Shown: one piece after another, positions 61,701-64,000 of the stretch
Layout: each line of letters starts with the position of its first letter
How positions within the stretch are numbered: position 1 is the first letter of the stretch
From: Candidatus Woesearchaeota archaeon
GTDB taxonomy: Archaea; Nanobdellota; Nanobdellia; Woesearchaeales; ARS49
Reading direction: 5' to 3'
Assembly: GCA_030750765.1 (NCBI GenBank)
Contig: JASMHM010000003.1
Coordinates: 62,001-126,000, forward strand
DNA: 64,000 bases
The notes under the pieces: model-generated
Databases searched by the model: none
Seen by the model: only the letters and a program-made list of their open reading frames with translations
What the model was told of the DNA's origin: nothing
Program-made: the position numbers and the translations under genes

Positions 61701-62119
61701 AGACGCTTCTTGATGTCAATACCCACAATGCCGTCTAGTGGGCTGGACACAACGCCAACAGTAACATACGCGAAGCCGGTTCTGATTCCTATTTCTATGG
61801 CTTCTTTTTTGTCTTTGAATTTGCAGAACTTTTCTTGTGCTACCTCTTCAGCTATTTTGAGCGCCACACGCCAATCGAGGACATCAAATTCTTTTTCAAG
61901 TTCCATGATGCGCTCTTTGACGCCGGCATCGAGAATCTGTGGAGCTGCAACACTGATCAAGCCTTCTACACGCTCTGCCATGTTGGCGGCTAGACGAATT
62001 TCTACCTCTTTGTTAGGATCTATTCCCGAGGCTCGCGCCTTGTTTGCTTGTTCGTTAGCCGCGGCTACCTGTTTGTGGAGGCGGTCGAAGTATTCCGTTA
62101 TTTTTTTACTGCTGGTCAT
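58709..62119 (-). CDS. polC: DNA polymerase D large subunit DP2
   Basis: 1136 residues; catalytic subunit of the archaeal replicative polymerase. The active-site segment CDGDENC has the metal-binding Asp889 and Asp891 (RRDCDGDENCVILL from about 885). Two zinc-finger clusters are visible: CEKCQDRNFLPVCLECGD... and CVSCNKKFRR...CTSCGG near the end. No intein interrupts it. The C-terminus KQTSLGAWFG is a PIP-box-like motif for PCNA. It overlaps DP1 by 14 bases. Confidence 0.97.
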   Translation of the reverse strand: MTSSKKITEYFDRLHKQVAAANEQANKARASGIDPNKEVEIRLAANMAERVEGLISVAAPQILDAGVKERIMELEKEFDVLDWRVALKIAEEVAQEKFCKFKDKKEAIEIGIRTGFAYVTVGVVSSPLDGIVGIDIKKRLDGKEYFCVNFAGPIRNAGGTAAAVCVIITDYVRKVMGYERYDAQPDEIKRAHTEVSDYHERISPRQYFPTEGELHFLVQNLPVEIGADPSETREVSNYKDLPRVPTNFIRSGFCLMMTDCIPLKAPKLWKQLSKWGKDFGLDSWNFLEEYLKLQKKAKAKDEEQLGISPDYTYLKDLVAGRPVLGLPLSSGAFRVRYGRCRTTGLSAQALHPASMYVLNEFIASGTQLKLERPGKAATIGSCSTIEGPIVKLRDGSVMYLQSLEMAQSLSPEVQEILYLGDILCNYGDYVNRAHPLVPAGYCEEWWALEQEKAGAPPLVENVTQALEVSHKYGTPLHPKYCYHWNALTLDQFKQLVEWLPTASFVEEQAILSLPHPAKRALELIGIPHRVIKDKVILEEEHTKSLLSTLDVKEKHAEIMDAIEKSKTPDVFTLVKLISGLNLRDKSGTFVGSRMGRPEKAKMRKMTGSPHVLFPVGEQGGRMRSFQSALTAGNIVADFPYYYCEKCQDRNFLPVCLECGDITVKQYHCQECGYITEPCDHTPSQSTKQTFPLNDLFPKILKSLSLVHYPDLIKGVRGTMNDTHTFEHIAKGVLRAKHDIFVNKDGTTRYDATQLPLTHFTPQEIGTSVEILATLGYTEDIEGKPLTSQEQVVEIFPQDIILPDCAESPDVGSKEVLTRVANFVDDELLHLYKQKRFYNLKSEDGLVGELVIFLAPHTSAGILGRIIGFSNTQSIMAHPYMHSATRRDCDGDENCVILLMDAFLNFSKGYLSSRRGATMDTPLVLTTLLIPSEVDDMVFDMDISWKYPLEFYEATMELKMPWEVEIPQIKSVLFKEEQYEGHGFTHHTDNINHTVRCSAYKLLPTMKDKLQGQMDLADKIRAVNATQVATLVIDKHFMRDAKGNLRQFSTQEFRCVSCNKKFRRPPLKGACTSCGGKLLFTVAQGSVVKYVEPMTSLATKYEVNEYLQETIRLLHRRIEGVFGKDAEKQTSLGAWFG

Positions 62120-63518
62120 GTTTGAAATCGAATAATGTTACCTTTCGGTCATGTAGTCCTAGAACTGGGACCACGCACGGGTCAGGGACGTGCCCCATTT
62201 TTTGCTGGAATTGTGTGCTGGGCTGCCAGCAACTTCCTACAACCATGTTCACCCCTCTGTACGTTTTTACTCTTGATTTGTGTATGTGCCCTGACAAGAA
62301 ATAATCAGGAATTCTTTCTATCACGAGTTCGTCTCGTTGAGGATCGGGAATGTACATTGCGCTGGTGTGTGCGGGTGCGAGGTGTCTGCACTTGAGTAAA
62401 TACTCCATGACTAGTTCTGTTTTGTCAGAGGCCTGCCTTCCTGACTGACGGATACTGTTGACCGTGTCAGCATAGTAGGGATAGCTCATTCCGTGATAGA
62501 GCAATATGCTAAAGCCGGAGAATTCTTCACTTGCGTGTATGTTCAGCCAGGAAGGATTGCTTACCATGATGACGTTTGGGAGATTGTATAACGCTGCGGC
62601 GTGTTCTTTGTCAAGACAGGGCTGTGGCTCGGATAGGCGTACTGAGTCGTGGTTGCCAGCACATATGATGATGGGAATGTGGGAGGGTATGGAAGCGAGT
62701 GCGAGCGCTGCCTCATCGTACATTTGTTTGACACTTGAGTAAGCCACCTCGCTTTCTTGGCCAGGATAGATACCTATTCCTGCCACAACATCTCCTACAA
62801 GAAAAACGTAGCCAACCTTAGATGCTATGCGTCGTTGCTCTTCGCTTCCCCACTTTCCTTGGATCCAAGCAAGGAATCTTTGGAACTCATCGTGCATGAA
62901 TTCCTTTGCGCCCATCTCTGTGTCTGAAAGGACTACGGCGTAGGTTTCGTCAGGACTTTGTTTGACTTGTTGTTGCATAGGTATGTCTGGGAGGAGGACG
63001 GCGCTTGCAAAGATGACGTTATCTCCTGCTCTGCCTACTATACCAATCACTTGGTCTAGCGACAGATCCTTAGCGAGTGTGTAATTTGCGCTGTTTTTGG
63101 TGATGATGACCTTGATAGACTTCCCGCTTCGATCTTCCATCACTAATGAAATATGTTCGTTCTTGGTGATGTACTTGTCCATGATCAATCCTATTATGGA
63201 TACTGAACTTCCAGGTGTCACTCTAGATATGCTGGTGAGTTGTTGGAGTTCTTGTCTTGAGCGTAGAAGTGCTTCCATCTGTTTGAAGCGTACGGTCATG
63301 TGCCCTACAAAATCTTGGACCACTCGTTTCTTGTTGAAGTCTTGGTAGGAAAAAACAACCTCGACGTTGTGTTTTTGGCTTGGTGCAGAGGCGGGAGTTA
63401 TCTCTTCATAGTATTTGTCGATGTTTTTCTCCACGTCATCTAGTATTTGCTTAGTAACAAGAGTGTTCTTGTCCATCAAGGATTCTATTATTTTCTTCTT
63501 TTTCAGGGTTTCATTCAT
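62106..63518 (-). CDS. polB: DNA polymerase D small subunit DP1 with altered phosphoesterase motifs
   Basis: 470 residues. An OB fold (about 100-185) precedes the calcineurin-type phosphoesterase domain, the proofreading exonuclease of PolD. Motif I reads LSDTEMGAKEF: Asp199 is kept but the usual His is Glu201. Motif II reads GDVVAGIGIYPGQE with Ala246 in place of the conserved Asp. GNHD (288-291) and GHIH (410-413, His411 and His413) are intact. ATGA overlap with orc1; coupled to DP2. Confidence 0.95.
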   Translation of the reverse strand: MNETLKKKKIIESLMDKNTLVTKQILDDVEKNIDKYYEEITPASAPSQKHNVEVVFSYQDFNKKRVVQDFVGHMTVRFKQMEALLRSRQELQQLTSISRVTPGSSVSIIGLIMDKYITKNEHISLVMEDRSGKSIKVIITKNSANYTLAKDLSLDQVIGIVGRAGDNVIFASAVLLPDIPMQQQVKQSPDETYAVVLSDTEMGAKEFMHDEFQRFLAWIQGKWGSEEQRRIASKVGYVFLVGDVVAGIGIYPGQESEVAYSSVKQMYDEAALALASIPSHIPIIICAGNHDSVRLSEPQPCLDKEHAAALYNLPNVIMVSNPSWLNIHASEEFSGFSILLYHGMSYPYYADTVNSIRQSGRQASDKTELVMEYLLKCRHLAPAHTSAMYIPDPQRDELVIERIPDYFLSGHIHKSRVKTYRGVNMVVGSCWQPSTQFQQKMGHVPDPCVVPVLGLHDRKVTLFDFKHDQQ

Positions 63519-64000
63519 AGTCCTAATTCTTCAGTTAATGTTGACTGGGCGTTCTCTACTAGGGTTTGGCTGGTGGAAGGAAAGATTTCTCGGGTTCTCC
63601 CAAATCTTCCTTTGCTGATGACTTTAGCATTAATAACTCCTAAAACATCAAACTCTCCTATGATGTCGCTGACCCTTCTTTGGGTTAGTGGTCTAAGTGC
63701 GACTTGCTGACAAACATGTTTGTAGTGTTCGTACACCTCCCCTGTAAAGAGGGCATCATTTCGTTGGTTGCCAAGATCAAATATGGCGTACAATGTTGCT
63801 TGGTAGTGTTTGGGCTGTCCTTTGACAAGCTCTATTACTTTGTCTCGTTCTATGGTATCTTCTGCTTTGTCTATATGTGACATGTTGACCTGGGTTGCGC
63901 CATCTCTTTCTGCGAGTTCTCCTGAGACGCGTAGTAATTCTATTGCGCGTCTTGCGTCTCCATGCTCTCTTGCAGCTATAGCCGCACATTTGGCTATGAC
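63515..64000 (-). CDS. orc1: Orc1/Cdc6 replication initiator, C-terminal part (cut by window edge)
   Basis: The frame runs in from the window edge, with 39 codons before the first in-frame ATG. AREHGDARRAIELLRVSGEL is the sensor-2 and lid segment of the Orc1/Cdc6 AAA+ domain; the C-terminal part (LYAIFDLGNQRNDALFTGEV, RRVSDIIGEFDVLGVINAKV) is the winged helix that binds origin DNA. It leads into DP1 with an ATGA overlap, forming an initiator-polymerase operon. Confidence 0.92.
   Translation of the reverse strand, partial: VIAKCAAIAAREHGDARRAIELLRVSGELAERDGATQVNMSHIDKAEDTIERDKVIELVKGQPKHYQATLYAIFDLGNQRNDALFTGEVYEHYKHVCQQVALRPLTQRRVSDIIGEFDVLGVINAKVISKGRFGRTREIFPSTSQTLVENAQSTLTEELGL

Noticed and set aside
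58709..62119. Intein in DP2
   Set aside because: The sequence around the active-site and zinc segments reads through without splicing-domain motifs, and the length is normal.

Overview
The window is a chromosome segment of an archaeon, most likely a DPANN lineage and probably near Woesearchaeota (lineage is inference). The informational genes are archaeal: family D DNA polymerase (DP1 and DP2), MCM, PCNA, TBP, Orc1/Cdc6, RpoD and RpoN, aIF2-beta, eIF1, NAC, Sec61-beta and archaeal-type ribosomal proteins. Points favouring DPANN are a one-chain primase (PriS fused to a PriL-like Fe-S domain), many short lineage-restricted proteins, and bacterial-type genes embedded among archaeal ones (LeuRS, GyrA, ScpB). 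Most transcription units start with a TATA-like box centred 24-28 bases before the start codon, so most first genes appear to have leaderless mRNAs. Within operons genes are usually joined by ATGA or TGATG overlaps.

Layout. 1-5.2 kb: a presenilin-type protease, an SRP RNA gene filling an apparently empty gap, bacterial-type leuS and small unknowns. 5.2-9.5 kb (minus strand): uS13-uS4-uS11-RpoD-tRNA-Leu(GAG)-eL18-uL13-uS9-RpoN-SPOUT methylase. 9.5-13 kb: a 29-residue acidic peptide gene, a Sec61-beta/NAC operon with two unknown partners, and the RNase P RNA gene. 13-20.4 kb: gyrA, scpB with a winged-helix partner, and a three-gene coiled-coil operon. 20.4-32.9 kb: tRNA-Leu(CAA), RNase J, PCNA, transport and redox proteins, a Q/N-rich membrane protein with a coiled-coil partner, a PRC-barrel protein, a TraB protein, a degenerate site-2 protease and a metallo-beta-lactamase-fold enzyme. 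33-37.4 kb: Hef helicase-nuclease and the primase fusion.

37.5-50.4 kb is one long ribosomal operon from uL3 to SecY and a YidC/EMC3-like insertase, preceded by a leader of about 100 nt that can fold. 51.4-58 kb: TBP, MCM, an HD protein, a secreted Cys-rich protein, an OB-fold protein, a SpoIIM-like membrane protein, and aIF2-beta with DUF424. 58.7-64 kb (minus strand): an orc1-DP1-DP2 replication operon, with orc1 running off the window edge.

The genes form three connected groups: translation and its RNA processing and targeting (ribosomal operons, RNase P RNA, SRP RNA, Sec61-beta, SecY, NAC, insertase); replication and repair (Orc1, MCM, PolD, PCNA, primase, Hef, gyrase, ScpB); and envelope proteins, many unknown. 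The most interesting anomalies are altered metal-site residues in DP1, a site-2 protease lacking its HExxH motif, the uncharacterised coiled-coil operon, a tandem TATA arrangement before the TBP gene, a tRNA embedded between rpoD and eL18, and the tiny acidic peptide gene. No CRISPR array, insertion sequence or integrase was seen.
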